A stretch of DNA of 64,000 nt from Bradyrhizobium commune. GTDB lineage: Bacteria; Pseudomonadota; Alphaproteobacteria; Rhizobiales; Xanthobacteraceae. The DNA lies in assembly GCF_015624505.1 (NCBI RefSeq), contig NZ_CP061379.1, positions 372,001 through 436,000 of the forward strand. The letters run 5' to 3'. The notes beneath the pieces were generated by a model. The model did not search any database and had not been told where the DNA came from. It saw only the letters and a program-made list of their open reading frames with translations. Both the position numbers and the translations under genes were made by a program. Below are positions 51,781-61,108 of this stretch, piece after piece (positions within the stretch are counted from its first letter, which is position 1; every line of letters begins with the position of its first letter).

Positions 51781-53013
51781 TTAGCTCGATTTTGATTTCA
51801 GCATCGCGGTTGTCAATGGCACCAAAAGGATACCCCGGTCGCTCAATGTCTTGATCCAGGCGCCGACCCTGTCGATGGAGACGGGCAGCGCCGAGGCGGT
51901 GCCGATGGCGACGCCGCGCTCCCGCGCGGTCGATTCCAGCTTGTTCAGGGCACGGTCGATTTCCATCGGGGTCGGCACCGCATCGAGCGCGATGTCGCCC
52001 TTGCCGAACGGCACCGCCAGGCTCGCCGTCGCCTGGGGCGCGATGCTGCGCGGCGAGGAGCCGTCGTCGAAGAAGCCGAGCCCGCGCTTGGAGGCCTCGC
52101 GGATGATCGGCTGCATCGCAGCATCGGTCGCCACGAAGCGGGCGCCCATGAAATTGGTGATGCCGGCATAGCCCTGCATCCGGCTCAGGTGCCAGTACAG
52201 CCGGTCCGTGTTCTGGTCGGCGGTGAGCGAGGTCAAGAGCGTCTGAGGCCCCGGATCGTTGTCCGGGAAATCGTAGGGCTCCATCGGGATCTGGAGGAAG
52301 ATCTCGTGGCGCTGGGCGCGGGCCCGTTCGGCGAGTTTTCCCGGGTCGGAACCATAAGGCGTGAAGGCCAGCGTTACCGCGCCCGGCAGCTTCATGATGG
52401 CGTCGGTGGTCTTGGCGGCGCCGACGCCGAGGCCGCCGATCACGATGGCGACCACCGGCATTTTCGCGGCCTTGGCGCGGTCGGCATCGGCCGCATAGAC
52501 GTTGAACGGCTTGAGATCGCCTGACATCACGGGGATCATGCCGTAGCGCGACTTCTCCAGCAGTTTTGGGTCGATTCCCGCCATGACGGCCGGTGCTGCG
52601 GAGGCGGCCTCGCTTTTGTCGGCAGCGTCGCCGGCACCGATCACCACGTCGTGGCGCGCACCGGTCGAGCCGTCGATCATGGTGACGGTCTTGTGCTCGC
52701 CGGAGGCGGCCTCTTTCGGCGCCTCCTTGGTCGCGTGCTTGCTGTCTTGGCCGTGCTCTTCGCCATGGCCGGCGGCGGGCTTCTCCTCGGTGGCCTTGTC
52801 AGCTCCCTTGGGGTCACGGATCGCCATCCGCGTCATCGGCTCGCCGCCAAGCGGGTCCTTGTTGAAGATGGCGAAGCCGGCAAAGGTGACCAGGAACAGG
52901 CCGAGCAGGACGGCCAGCGCCTGCATGGCGGTAAACGGCAGCCGCAGCCGGCGTTTCCGGCGCGGCTTCTCCTGTCCGAGCGGGGCGCTCAGATCATCGG
53001 CCGTTTCAGTCAT
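51781..53013 (-). CDS. Divergent polysaccharide deacetylase family protein (YibQ-like)
   Basis: From ATG 53013 the product is 410 aa. It has a basic N-terminus ([12 protein letters not shown]), a membrane anchor (about 32-50), an acidic/Lys linker rich in Glu, Lys and Gly (about 70-125) and a deacetylase-like domain (about 165-400). That domain has [27 protein letters not shown] and [10 protein letters not shown] motifs. This is the divergent polysaccharide deacetylase family found beside ctpA and envC in many proteobacteria. It may act on cell-wall or surface glycans; activity is not proven. GTG 53034 is an alternative start. Confidence 0.88.
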   Translation of the reverse strand: MTETADDLSAPLGQEKPRRKRRLRLPFTAMQALAVLLGLFLVTFAGFAIFNKDPLGGEPMTRMAIRDPKGADKATEEKPAAGHGEEHGQDSKHATKEAPKEAASGEHKTVTMIDGSTGARHDVVIGAGDAADKSEAASAAPAVMAGIDPKLLEKSRYGMIPVMSGDLKPFNVYAADADRAKAAKMPVVAIVIGGLGVGAAKTTDAIMKLPGAVTLAFTPYGSDPGKLAERARAQRHEIFLQIPMEPYDFPDNDPGPQTLLTSLTADQNTDRLYWHLSRMQGYAGITNFMGARFVATDAAMQPIIREASKRGLGFFDDGSSPRSIAPQATASLAVPFGKGDIALDAVPTPMEIDRALNKLESTARERGVAIGTASALPVSIDRVGAWIKTLSDRGILLVPLTTAMLKSKSS

Positions 53014-53111
53014 GCGCGATCCCGAATCACTCACGCCGACGATACCACGGCGGGGTCAAGCGGCGGCAGGCCGGGATTGGCCGGGGATGGGGTCGTGGAG
53101 GTTCCCAAGCA

Positions 53112-53140
53112 AAAAGGGCGGCTCCAGGAGCCGCCCTTTT
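53112..53140 (-). terminator. Strong hairpin terminator after ctpA
   Basis: AAAAGGGCGGCTCC (53112-53125) is perfectly inverted at 53127-53140, giving a long stem with a short loop. On the minus strand the right arm ends in TTTT. It lies 22 bases after the ctpA stop, ahead of the deacetylase gene. Confidence 0.85.
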
Positions 53141-53161
53141 CGATCAATCGGTTGGTTGCGC

Positions 53162-54520
53162 TCAGTTCGCCGCCTTGGGCTTGTCGGCGGCCGCCTTGTC
53201 GGTGGTGCCGGGCGCGGGCGCTGCGGAGGCGCTGTTCTTGATGCCGTGGAGCAGATCGTCGGCGAGCTTGAGCGCCTTGTCGTCCTTGGCATCCGGCGGG
53301 ACGTAGGACTGCGAGCCGGTCTTCTCGTCGCCGTCGTTCTTGAGATGGCCGCGCAGCGAGGCCTCGCCCTTGGTGTCGGTGCGGGACTTAAGCTCGTCCG
53401 GCACGTCCTGGAGCACCTCGATGTCGGGCACGATGCCCTTGGCCTGGATCGACTTGCCCGACGGCGTGTAGTAGCGCGCCGTGGTCAGGCGCAGCGCGCC
53501 GTTGCCGCTTCCGAGCGGGATGATGGTCTGCACCGAGCCCTTGCCGAACGAGCGCGTGCCGACGATGGTCGCGCGCTTGTGGTCCTGCAGTGCGCCGGCG
53601 ACGATTTCGGACGCCGAGGCCGAGCCTCCGTTGACCAGCACGATGACCGGCTTGCCCTTGGTCAGATCGCCCGCATGCGCGGTGCGGCGCTGGGTCTCCT
53701 CGGCGTTGCGGCCGCGGGTCGACACGATCTCGCCCTTCTCCAGGAACGAGTCCGACACAGTGACCGCTTCCTCGAGCAGGCCGCCTGGATTGTTGCGGAG
53801 GTCGATGACGTAGCCCTTGAGCTTGTCGCCGATCTGATTCGAGAGGTTCGCGACCTCCTTCTTCAGGCCTTCGGTGGTCTGCTCGTTGAAGGTGGTAATG
53901 CGGATGTAGGCGATGTCGTCGGCCTCGACGCGCGCGCGCACCGAGCGGACGCGGATGTTGTCGCGCACCAGCGTGACGTCGATCGGATTGTCCTGGCCCT
54001 TGCGGACGATCTTGAGCTTGATCTTGGTGTTGACGGGCCCGCGCATCTTCTCGACCGCCTGGTTCAGGGTCAGACCCTGCACCGCCTCGTCGTCGAGATT
54101 GGTGATGATGTCGTTGGCCATGATTCCGGCGCGCGAGGCCGGCGTGTCGTCGATCGGCGAGACCACCTTGATCAGGCCGTCCTCCATCGTGACCTCGATG
54201 CCGAGGCCGCCGAACTCGCCGCGGGTCTGCACCTGCATGTCGCGGAAGCTCTTGGCGTCCATGTAGCTCGAATGCGGATCGAGGCCGGAGAGCATGCCGC
54301 TGATGGCGGATTCGATCAGCTTGGTGTCATCCGGCTTCTCGACATAGTCGGAGCGCACGCGCTCGAAGACGTCGCCGAACAGATTGAGCTGGCGATAGGT
54401 GTCCGCGGTCGCGGCTCGCGCGCTGGAGCCCATGAACACCGCGCGCGGCTGGGTCACGAACAGCGTCAGCGCCGCACCGGTGGCCGCGCTGAGGAGGATA
54501 ACTGAAGTCTTGCGCATCAT
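53162..54520 (-). CDS. ctpA: Carboxyl-terminal processing protease, S41 family (CtpA)
   Basis: CtpA proteases cleave C-terminal tails of periplasmic substrates and often control cell-wall hydrolases. The 452-aa protein has an N-terminal signal/anchor (about 5-25), a PDZ domain (about 100-185, GLGIEV...AGIMANDIITNLD) and a peptidase domain. The Ser/Lys dyad is S302 (VNGGSASASE) and K327 (RSFGKGSVQ). Its start overlaps the envC-like stop (ATGA). A strong terminator follows. Coupling to an EnvC-like activator fits joint control of septal amidases. Confidence 0.95.
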   Translation of the reverse strand: MMRKTSVILLSAATGAALTLFVTQPRAVFMGSSARAATADTYRQLNLFGDVFERVRSDYVEKPDDTKLIESAISGMLSGLDPHSSYMDAKSFRDMQVQTRGEFGGLGIEVTMEDGLIKVVSPIDDTPASRAGIMANDIITNLDDEAVQGLTLNQAVEKMRGPVNTKIKLKIVRKGQDNPIDVTLVRDNIRVRSVRARVEADDIAYIRITTFNEQTTEGLKKEVANLSNQIGDKLKGYVIDLRNNPGGLLEEAVTVSDSFLEKGEIVSTRGRNAEETQRRTAHAGDLTKGKPVIVLVNGGSASASEIVAGALQDHKRATIVGTRSFGKGSVQTIIPLGSGNGALRLTTARYYTPSGKSIQAKGIVPDIEVLQDVPDELKSRTDTKGEASLRGHLKNDGDEKTGSQSYVPPDAKDDKALKLADDLLHGIKNSASAAPAPGTTDKAAADKPKAAN

Positions 54521-55848
54521 CCGCGAACCTTCTCGCCTTCATTTGCGGCCCACCATGGGCCTGGATCGATTGGAGTGCCGTCTTTGCGGAACTCGACATA
54601 CAGAACAGGTTGACTCGCGTTGGTGGCGAGAATGGAGGCGACTTGAGATGTCGACCCCATGGTCGCGACCGGCTCCCCCGTGAGCACAAACTGTCCGATG
54701 TTTACCGAAATGCGCTCCATCCCGGCGATCAGGACATGATACCCGCCCCCGGCATTGAGGATCAAGAGTTGTCCATAGCTGCGGAAGGGGCCGGCATAGA
54801 CCACCCAGCCGTCACACGGCGTTGTGACCTGGGATCCGGGGCGGGTCGCCAGCGAAATGCCCTTCTGGACCCCGCCGAGCCCGTCGGAACCACCAAAGTC
54901 CCTGATCTTGTTACCGTTAACCGGCAGCGGCAGGAGGCCCTTGGCCGCGGCAAAGGCGATCGCCGGGGTGGTCCGGGAACGGTCCTTGAAAACGGCCGGG
55001 CCGGACTTGGCGCTGGCGGCCGCGTTTGCCGCTGCCTTGGCCTCGGCCGCCTTTTCAGCCGCCTTGGCCGCGCTTTGCAGGTCCTGCTCCATCTTGGTGA
55101 TCAGGCCCTGAAGATCGCCGACCTGCCTTGACAGCGCGATCGCGCGAGAATTCTCGGCGTCGAGGTCCTTTTCCCGCGACGATTGCTGGCGCTGCCGCTC
55201 GTCGACGAGCGCGGTGAGCCGGATCTGGTCGTTGCGGATCTTGTCGCGGTCGGCAGCGAGCTGGTCGCGCTCGCCGGCGATATTCTTGCGCAAGGAAACG
55301 AGCTCGCCGAGCTCGCCCGCGATGGTCTCGGCGCGGCTGCGCAATTCCGGTACGACGGCGCCGAGCAGCATCGCCGTACGCAGCGATTGCAGCGCATCCT
55401 CGGGCCGCACCAAAAGCGCCGGCGGAGTACGCCGGCCCGCGCGCTGCAAGGCCGCCAGAACCTCGACGATGTCGGCGCGGCGCGAATCAAGCGAAGCGCG
55501 CATCTCCTGCTCGCGAGCGTTGAGCGTTTTCAGCCGCGCTTCGGCTTCGTCGACCTTGGTCTCGACGGTGCGGACATTGGCGGCAGTGTCGATCAGCTGC
55601 TGATTGAGCTGGGTGCGATCCTGGCCGAGCGAGGTGATCTCGGCCTTGAGCTTGGCTTGGGCCTCCGCGGCGCTCTTCTGACTCGCGCGCGCAGCCTCGA
55701 GCTCCTGCTCGCGCTGCTTGATCGCGTCGGGCGAGATGGCCGCGGCTTGCTGCGCCGGCGTCGGAGCTTGCGCGAGGCTTTCTTCAGCGAAGAGGCTTGC
55801 GCCGGCGCAGCTTGCCATCAGCAACAAATTGAAAATCGGCGCTCGCAT
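54517..55848 (-). CDS. envC: EnvC-family murein hydrolase activator (degenerate LytM)
   Basis: From ATG 55848 the product is 443 aa. It has a signal peptide (about 1-27), a long coiled coil (about 35-270, rich in Ala/Glu/Gln/Arg heptads) and a C-terminal LytM/M23 domain (about 310-440). The LytM zinc ligands are missing. The usual HxGxD is replaced by a QKGISL sequence, the HxH pair by YHVLIAGM, and the final His of the HFEI-like strand is Tyr (LYVEFRK). Thus it is probably a non-catalytic activator of amidases, as E. coli EnvC is. It is coupled to ctpA by a 4-base overlap. Confidence 0.9.
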   Translation of the reverse strand: MRAPIFNLLLMASCAGASLFAEESLAQAPTPAQQAAAISPDAIKQREQELEAARASQKSAAEAQAKLKAEITSLGQDRTQLNQQLIDTAANVRTVETKVDEAEARLKTLNAREQEMRASLDSRRADIVEVLAALQRAGRRTPPALLVRPEDALQSLRTAMLLGAVVPELRSRAETIAGELGELVSLRKNIAGERDQLAADRDKIRNDQIRLTALVDERQRQQSSREKDLDAENSRAIALSRQVGDLQGLITKMEQDLQSAAKAAEKAAEAKAAANAAASAKSGPAVFKDRSRTTPAIAFAAAKGLLPLPVNGNKIRDFGGSDGLGGVQKGISLATRPGSQVTTPCDGWVVYAGPFRSYGQLLILNAGGGYHVLIAGMERISVNIGQFVLTGEPVATMGSTSQVASILATNASQPVLYVEFRKDGTPIDPGPWWAANEGEKVRG

Positions 55849-55881
55849 CGCTTTAGGCAAAGGTGCTCGTTGTGGCGCGTA

Positions 55882-56364
55882 TCACGCGCGGTGATAGGGG
55901 TGGCCGGCCAGAATGGTGGCGGCCCGATACAGCTGTTCCAGAAGCATGACGCGGACCATTTGATGCGGCCAGGTCGCAGAGCCGAACGCGATCGCGAGCT
56001 TGGCCTTACGGCGCAATTCGGGCGAAAGTCCGTCCGCCCCTCCGATCACGAAGATAGTATGACCGGCGCCCTCGTCGCGCCAGCGCCCGAGATGCCGTGC
56101 GAATACGGTGGAATCGAGATTTTGTCCGCGCTCGTCCAGCGCCACCAGGATCGATTTGTCGGGAATATGCGCGGAGATCGCCGCGGCCTCTTCGGCCATC
56201 CGGGTCGCCGCGTCGCGCGCGCGGCTTTCGGGAAGTTCGTGGATGGCGAGCTCGCGGAATCCGAGCTTGCGGCCGGCTTCGTCGAACCGCTCGAAATAGC
56301 GGTCGGCAAGCTCCCGTTCGGGGCCCTGCTTCAGCCGGCCCACCGCAATGACAGCAACACGCAT
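55882..56364 (-). CDS. rlmH: 23S rRNA (pseudouridine-1915-N3)-methyltransferase RlmH
   Basis: RlmH (SPOUT family) methylates pseudouridine 1915 in helix 69 of 23S rRNA. The 160-aa protein opens MRVAVIAVGRLKQGPE and has FVIGGADGLSPELR. Its C-terminal knot segment reads FGSATWPHQMVRVMLLEQLYRA...HPYHRA, the RlmH signature. It lies between rsfS and envC, a common order in alphaproteobacteria. Length is standard. Confidence 0.96.
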   Translation of the reverse strand: MRVAVIAVGRLKQGPERELADRYFERFDEAGRKLGFRELAIHELPESRARDAATRMAEEAAAISAHIPDKSILVALDERGQNLDSTVFARHLGRWRDEGAGHTIFVIGGADGLSPELRRKAKLAIAFGSATWPHQMVRVMLLEQLYRAATILAGHPYHRA

Positions 56365-56471
56365 GATGTGTTCAGAGTCGTGCTTTCAAGATCGCGCGCA
56401 TCCCGCGCGCGCACGACGCTAGCATGCGCGTCAGCCGATTCGAAATCGGCCAGCAGCCTTTAGGAACGCGC

Positions 56472-56909
56472 TTAGATCGCCTTCGCCGCCCCTGGGCCCT
56501 GCGTGTACAATCTTTCCAGATTGTAGAACTCACGGACCTCGGGTCTGAACACGTGCACGATCACATCGCCGGAATCGATCAGCACCCAGTCGCAATTGGG
56601 CAAGCCCTCGACATGGATGTTCTTGATGCCGGTTTCCTTGAGGCTCTTCGTGACGTTCTCCGCGATCGCGCCAACGTGCCGGTTCACGCGGCCGGAGGTG
56701 ACGATCATGTAGTCGGAGTATGCCGATTTGCCGCGAAGGTCGATGGTGACCGTCTCTTCCGCCTTCATGTCCTCGAGGCGGGAGAGGATCAGGCTCAGCG
56801 TCTTGTCGGCGTCGGGTTGCGCCTTCAAGGCCGCAGCTTGGGTCGATGTTTTACGCGTCGGTTTCGTAGCCTTGGGTAAAACAGACTTCGTTGAAGCTGA
56901 CTTGGACAA
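56472..56909 (-). CDS. rsfS: Ribosome silencing factor RsfS
   Basis: RsfS binds ribosomal protein L14 and blocks subunit joining, lowering translation in starvation. The 145-aa product starts at TTG 56909 and has a Lys/Thr/Ala-rich extension of about 30 residues. The conserved domain follows: LEDMKAEETVTIDLRGKSAYSDYMIVTSGRVNRHV, CDWVLIDSGDVIVHVF and REFYNLERLY. A shorter start within the extension is possible. It sits between nadD and rlmH, its usual neighbourhood. Confidence 0.93.
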   Translation of the reverse strand: MSKSASTKSVLPKATKPTRKTSTQAAALKAQPDADKTLSLILSRLEDMKAEETVTIDLRGKSAYSDYMIVTSGRVNRHVGAIAENVTKSLKETGIKNIHVEGLPNCDWVLIDSGDVIVHVFRPEVREFYNLERLYTQGPGAAKAI

Positions 56910-57040
56910 TACAGACGTGGCCAGGGACCATTCCTTTCACTGTATCGCGAAGGCCGAATCCGGCCCTCGCTGGTTACACTACATCATGTGGGGTTAAGGG
57001 TTTCAATATGCCAGAGAGACCCAAAACCCCGCACTGCGTC

Positions 57041-57685
57041 TCACTTCGTACCTTTCCAGCTCCCGTCCGGGTTCCGTAAACCCGTCGAGGAGAGATTCAG
57101 CTTCATTCCGGTCAGGAAGACCCAGGCCGGCGCGGGCTGATCCGCAAGCAATGCTGCCTTATTCTCTGGCAAGCGAAAGCGCGAAAGCGCCTGGGCGGCG
57201 GGCGAGGCAAGGGCGCGAAAACTCTGCGGCGGGCGATCGATGACCGCAAGCGGCACCTGGTCGGCGATGCGCCGCCAGTGCTGCCAACGATGGAATTGAG
57301 CGAGGTTGTCGGCGCCCATAATCCAGACAAAGCGCAAGCCCGAGAGGCGGCGGCGCAAGGTGTTGATCGTGTCGATAGTATAGCGTGTACGAATGACGGA
57401 TTCGAGACAGCTCACCTCGATCCTGGAATCGTTGGCGACATCGCGCGCGGCCTGCATGCGCTCGCCGAGCTCATGCAGCGTGCCGTTCTCCTTCAGTGGA
57501 TTGCCTGGCGTCACCAGCCACCACACGCGATCGAGTTGAAGCCGTTTCAGCGCGAACTGGCTGATCGCGCGATGGGCCTGGTGCGGCGGATTGAACGAGC
57601 CGCCGAGCAGGCCGATGCGCATGCCTTCGGTGTAGGGCGGTATGGCCTGCGCGAAGAAACGTGGCGCGACGAAATTGTTACTCAA
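57041..57685 (-). CDS. nadD: Nicotinate-nucleotide adenylyltransferase NadD
   Basis: NadD makes deamido-NAD from nicotinate mononucleotide and ATP. The 214-aa product (TTG 57685, with GAGG upstream) has the nucleotidyltransferase motif [11 protein letters not shown] (28-38), [16 protein letters not shown] and a C-terminal [12 protein letters not shown] resembling the family's ISSTxIR. ATG 57622 is an alternative start that would begin right at [10 protein letters not shown]. It sits between proA and rsfS in the expected order. Confidence 0.94.
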   Translation of the reverse strand: MSNNFVAPRFFAQAIPPYTEGMRIGLLGGSFNPPHQAHRAISQFALKRLQLDRVWWLVTPGNPLKENGTLHELGERMQAARDVANDSRIEVSCLESVIRTRYTIDTINTLRRRLSGLRFVWIMGADNLAQFHRWQHWRRIADQVPLAVIDRPPQSFRALASPAAQALSRFRLPENKAALLADQPAPAWVFLTGMKLNLSSTGLRNPDGSWKGTK

Positions 57686-57707
57686 TGTCCGCGCCTCGCA
57701 TCGTTAC

Positions 57708-59015
57708 CTACGGTCGCGTCTGTCCTGTGCCGTGAACGCGATATTTGAAGCTCGTCAACTGCTCGGCGCCGACAGGACCGCGGGCGTGAAATCGGCCGGT
57801 GGCGATGCCGATCTCGGCGCCGAAGCCGAACTCGCCGCCGTCGGCGAACTGTGTCGAGGCGTTGTGCAGCACGATCGCGGAATCGACCTCGCTGAGGAAT
57901 TTCCTCGCCGCAGCCTGATCCTCGCTCACGATCGCATCGGTGTGCTGCGAGCCGTGGGTCTGGATATGCGCGATCGCGCCGTCGACGCCGTCGACCACTT
58001 TCGCTGCGATGATCGCGTCGAGATATTCGGTGTCCCAATCGTCGTCATTTGCAGGTTTTACGCGCGCATCAGTCTCTTGCACCACCTCGTCGCCGCGGAC
58101 TTCGCAGCCGGCCTCGATCAGCATCTCGACCAGCGGCTTCAGGGTCTTCGCGGCAGCGGCGCGATCGACCAGCAGCGTCTCGGCCGCGCCGCAGACGCCG
58201 GTGCGGCGCATCTTGGCGTTGAGCACGATCGACTTCGCCATGGCGAGGTCGGCGCTGGCGTCGACATAGACGTGGTTGACGCCTTCGAGATGCGCGAACA
58301 CCGGCACGCGCGCCTCCTGCTCGACGCGCGCGACGAGGCTCTTGCCGCCGCGCGGCACGATGACGTCGATGGCGCCGTTCAATCCTGAGAGCATCATGCC
58401 GACCGCTGCGCGATCGCGTGTCGGCACCAGCGTGATGGCGGCTTCGGGCAGGCCGGCTTCGCGCAGGCCCTGCACCAGGCATTCATGGATGGCGCGGCAC
58501 GAGCGGAAACTATCCGAGCCGCCGCGCAGGATCACGGCATTGCCGGACTTCAGGCACAGCACGCCGGCATCCGCCGCAACGTTTGGCCTGCTCTCAAAGA
58601 TCACGCCGACGACGCCGAGCGGGACGCGCACGCGCTCGATGGTCATGCCGTTCGGCCGCTGCCAGCGCTCGGTGACGACCCCGATCGGATCGGCGATGCC
58701 GCGCACGATGCCGACGCCGTCGGCCATCGACTCAACCCGCGCCGGCGTCAGCGTCAGGCGATCGATGAAGGACGCCGTCATGTTGCTCGCCGCGCGGGCC
58801 TCGGCGACATCCTCGGCATTGGCGGCGAGAATCGCGGCCGAGTTCGCACGGATCGCCCGCTCCATGGCCTCCAGCGCCCGGTTCTTCTGCTCCGGCGGCG
58901 CCAGCGCCAGCACGCGCGCGGCAGCGCGGGCTTTGGCTGCGAGATCGGACATCAGCGCCAAGAGATCGGCGGTTCGATCGGCATTGCCGTCAACGGCTTT
59001 GAGGGGGGCGGCCAT
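57708..59015 (-). CDS. proA: Glutamate-5-semialdehyde dehydrogenase (gamma-glutamyl phosphate reductase)
   Basis: ProA reduces gamma-glutamyl phosphate to glutamate semialdehyde in proline synthesis. The 435-aa protein has the aldehyde-dehydrogenase-fold NADP region with [19 protein letters not shown], and the active-site Cys at about 275 ([13 protein letters not shown]). The C-terminal GTGQTRP is close to the usual GxGQxR tail. It would normally follow proB directly; here the parDE module lies between them on the other strand. Length and motifs are complete. Confidence 0.95.
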   Translation of the reverse strand: MAAPLKAVDGNADRTADLLALMSDLAAKARAAARVLALAPPEQKNRALEAMERAIRANSAAILAANAEDVAEARAASNMTASFIDRLTLTPARVESMADGVGIVRGIADPIGVVTERWQRPNGMTIERVRVPLGVVGVIFESRPNVAADAGVLCLKSGNAVILRGGSDSFRSCRAIHECLVQGLREAGLPEAAITLVPTRDRAAVGMMLSGLNGAIDVIVPRGGKSLVARVEQEARVPVFAHLEGVNHVYVDASADLAMAKSIVLNAKMRRTGVCGAAETLLVDRAAAAKTLKPLVEMLIEAGCEVRGDEVVQETDARVKPANDDDWDTEYLDAIIAAKVVDGVDGAIAHIQTHGSQHTDAIVSEDQAAARKFLSEVDSAIVLHNASTQFADGGEFGFGAEIGIATGRFHARGPVGAEQLTSFKYRVHGTGQTRP

Positions 59016-59164
59016 GGGAGTTCAACCTTCTGCTAAGGCGGTGTCCTAGCACGGAAATCCCGCTTTTGCGAAGGGTGGGGAGGGTATGGCAGGGGTCCGC
59101 TTCGTGCCGACAGGTCGGCCAATGGCCCGGTTGTGCCAGAGGCCGGACTGGAGCTTGCGGGCAG

Positions 59165-59200
59165 CTCAAATATCAATAAGTATCATTATCTGATAACGGA
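59165..59200. promoter_or_regulatory. AT-rich operator-like region of the parDE module
   Basis: TATCA at 59171-59175 and 59181-59185 faces TGATA at 59191-59195 within an AT-rich tract, just before the parD ATG at 59208. Such repeats suit autoregulation by the ParD/ParE complex. The tract is markedly more AT-rich than its surroundings. Confidence 0.5.
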
Positions 59201-59207
59201 GCTTCCC

Positions 59208-59489
59208 ATGGCGAGCAGCTACAGCATTGGCAAGCATTTCGAGGACCTGATCGACAATCTGGTCGAAAGCGGCCGCTACGCTACCGCGAGCGAGGTCATG
59301 CGCGAAGGCTTGCGCCTCGTCGAGGAGCGTGAAGAGCAGCGCAAGCTCAAGCTGGAGGCGCTGCGGGAAGAAATCCAGAAGGGGTTTGACAGCGGGCCGA
59401 TGGAAGAGGTCGGCGATATCCATGAGTGGCTCGAAGATGTAAAGGCGCGGGGACGGCAACGATTGGCCGCGCGGAAACGTGGCAAATAG
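59208..59489 (+). CDS. parD: ParD-family antitoxin
   Basis: From ATG 59208 the 93-aa product opens MASSYSIGKHFEDLIDNLVESGRYATASEVMREGLRLVEERE, the ribbon-helix-helix DNA-binding domain of ParD antitoxins. It continues with a Lys/Glu-rich C-terminal region that would bind the toxin. An earlier in-frame start at 59133 adds residues without family resemblance. Its stop overlaps the toxin start by 11 bases, typical for toxin-antitoxin pairs. The preceding AT-rich repeats are likely its operator. Confidence 0.88.
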   Translation: MASSYSIGKHFEDLIDNLVESGRYATASEVMREGLRLVEEREEQRKLKLEALREEIQKGFDSGPMEEVGDIHEWLEDVKARGRQRLAARKRGK

Positions 59490-59838
59490 GCTTCGCAAGG
59501 CCTCACAAGCTGATCTCGATCTCGATTCGATCTGGGACTTCATCTCCGCTGACAGCGTTCGCGCCGCCGACAAGCAGATCGCACGCATCGGAGAGGTATT
59601 CGAAATGCTAGTGGTCAATCCGCTGGCCGGGCGCGAACGTCGAGAACTGCGCGCAAATCTGCGCAGCTTCCCCGTCGGCAATTACGTGATCTTCTATGTC
59701 CCGTTGCCCGACGGCGTTGAGATCATCCGTGTCATGCACGGCCGCCAGGATATCGGCTCCGACGACATGCAATGGCATTGTCGGCTTACCCGCCGACCAC
59801 CAGATCGTCGCGGTGGATCATCTCGGACCGGCCGCTGA
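59479..59838 (+). CDS. parE: ParE/RelE-family toxin
   Basis: The GTG start at 59479 gives 119 aa. [22 protein letters not shown] is the family's N-terminal helix pair. [38 protein letters not shown] matches the RelE/ParE core with its usual R...YVIFY...RVxHG...DI ending. ParE proteins poison DNA gyrase, but a RelE-like mode cannot be excluded. The C-terminus runs about 20 residues past the usual end and overlaps the 3' end of the convergent proB gene by 53 bp, suggesting an altered stop. It is paired with parD by overlap. Confidence 0.85.
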   Translation: MANRLRKASQADLDLDSIWDFISADSVRAADKQIARIGEVFEMLVVNPLAGRERRELRANLRSFPVGNYVIFYVPLPDGVEIIRVMHGRQDIGSDDMQWHCRLTRRPPDRRGGSSRTGR

Positions 59839-60907
59839 TGCCGAGGATGAGCATCACGTCCGGCGACGAGCGGCCCTTGATCCGCTCGGCGACCTCGGCG
59901 TCATAGGCAATCAGGCCGCGGCCGATCTCGCTGGTGTCGGGGCCGCGCACGATCACGGCGTCGCCGCGGGCGAACTGGCCCTCGACCTTGATCACGCCGG
60001 CCGGCAGCAGGCTGGCGCCGGCGCGCAGCGCCGTCACCGCGCCGGCATCGATGGTCAGCGTGCCCTTCGGCTCCAGCGTGCCCGCGATCCAGCGCTTGCG
60101 CGATGTGATGGGATTGGCCGGGGTCAGGAACCAGGTGCAGCGGCCGCCATCGGCGATCGCCTGCAAGGGATGCTCGATCTTGCCGGAAGCGATCAGCATA
60201 TGCGTGCCGCCGGTGGTCGCGATCTTGGCGGCCTCGACCTTGGTGCGCATGCCGCCGCGCGAGAGCTCGGACTCGGCGTCGCCCGCCACCGCCTCGATCT
60301 CCGAGGAGATGCTCTCGACCACGGGAATGAGCTTTGCGTTCGGATTGTTCTTCGGCGGGGCGTCGTAGAGCCCGTCGATGTCGGAGAGCAGCACCAGCAA
60401 ATCCGCGCTCGCCATGGTGGCGACGCGCGCGGCGAGGCGGTCATTGTCGCCGTAGCGGATCTCGTTGGTGGCGACCGTGTCGTTCTCGTTGATCACAGGG
60501 ATCGCGCGCCATTCCAGAAGCTTGCCGATGGTGGAGCGCGCATTGAGATAGCGGCGACGTTCCTCGGTGTCCTGGAGCGTCACCAAAATCTGTCCGGCGC
60601 CGATGCCGTGGGCGCCGAGCACCTCCGACCAGATCCGCGCCAGCGCGATCTGGCCGACGGCGGCCGCCGCCTGGCTCTCCTCCAGCTTCAGCGGCCCGCG
60701 CGGCAGCTTGAGCCGGCTGCGGCCGAGTGCGATCGAGCCGGACGAAACGACGAGGACGTCGCGGCCCTCGCGGTGCAGCCTGGCCATGTCGTCGGCGAGC
60801 GCGGCCAGCCACGACGAACGCACCTCGCCTTTGTCGGAATCCACCAGCAGCGCGGAGCCGACCTTGACGACGATGCGGCGGAATTGACTGAGTTCGGGGC
60901 TGGCCAT
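59786..60907 (-). CDS. proB: Glutamate 5-kinase ProB
   Basis: ProB phosphorylates glutamate in the first step of proline synthesis and is feedback-inhibited by proline. From ATG 60907 the protein is 373 aa. It has an amino-acid-kinase domain (about 8-260: [38 protein letters not shown]) and a C-terminal PUA domain (about 275-365, with [14 protein letters not shown] and ARGDAVIV). Its stop overlaps the parE 3' end. In related genomes obgE usually lies upstream of proB; here the next gene upstream is the unrelated Bug-family gene. Confidence 0.95.
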   Translation of the reverse strand: MASPELSQFRRIVVKVGSALLVDSDKGEVRSSWLAALADDMARLHREGRDVLVVSSGSIALGRSRLKLPRGPLKLEESQAAAAVGQIALARIWSEVLGAHGIGAGQILVTLQDTEERRRYLNARSTIGKLLEWRAIPVINENDTVATNEIRYGDNDRLAARVATMASADLLVLLSDIDGLYDAPPKNNPNAKLIPVVESISSEIEAVAGDAESELSRGGMRTKVEAAKIATTGGTHMLIASGKIEHPLQAIADGGRCTWFLTPANPITSRKRWIAGTLEPKGTLTIDAGAVTALRAGASLLPAGVIKVEGQFARGDAVIVRGPDTSEIGRGLIAYDAEVAERIKGRSSPDVMLILGISGRSEMIHRDDLVVGG

Positions 60908-61108
60908 GTGTGTATGTTTTGGCGCTGAGGTTGCGAATTGATCGAGAAACGGCGGAGCGACAGGCGGCGCCGATAGGTCTGCTTTTGCAGCAGGATCATG
61001 CCCGGCGCAAGGCAGCCCGCATGGTAAACGCCACCAATGTCGGCCTTGTGTCGCGTGCCCGGCTGGCTCTAATGGCCGCCAACGATAATGGGCCGAAAGA
61101 GGAAACGA

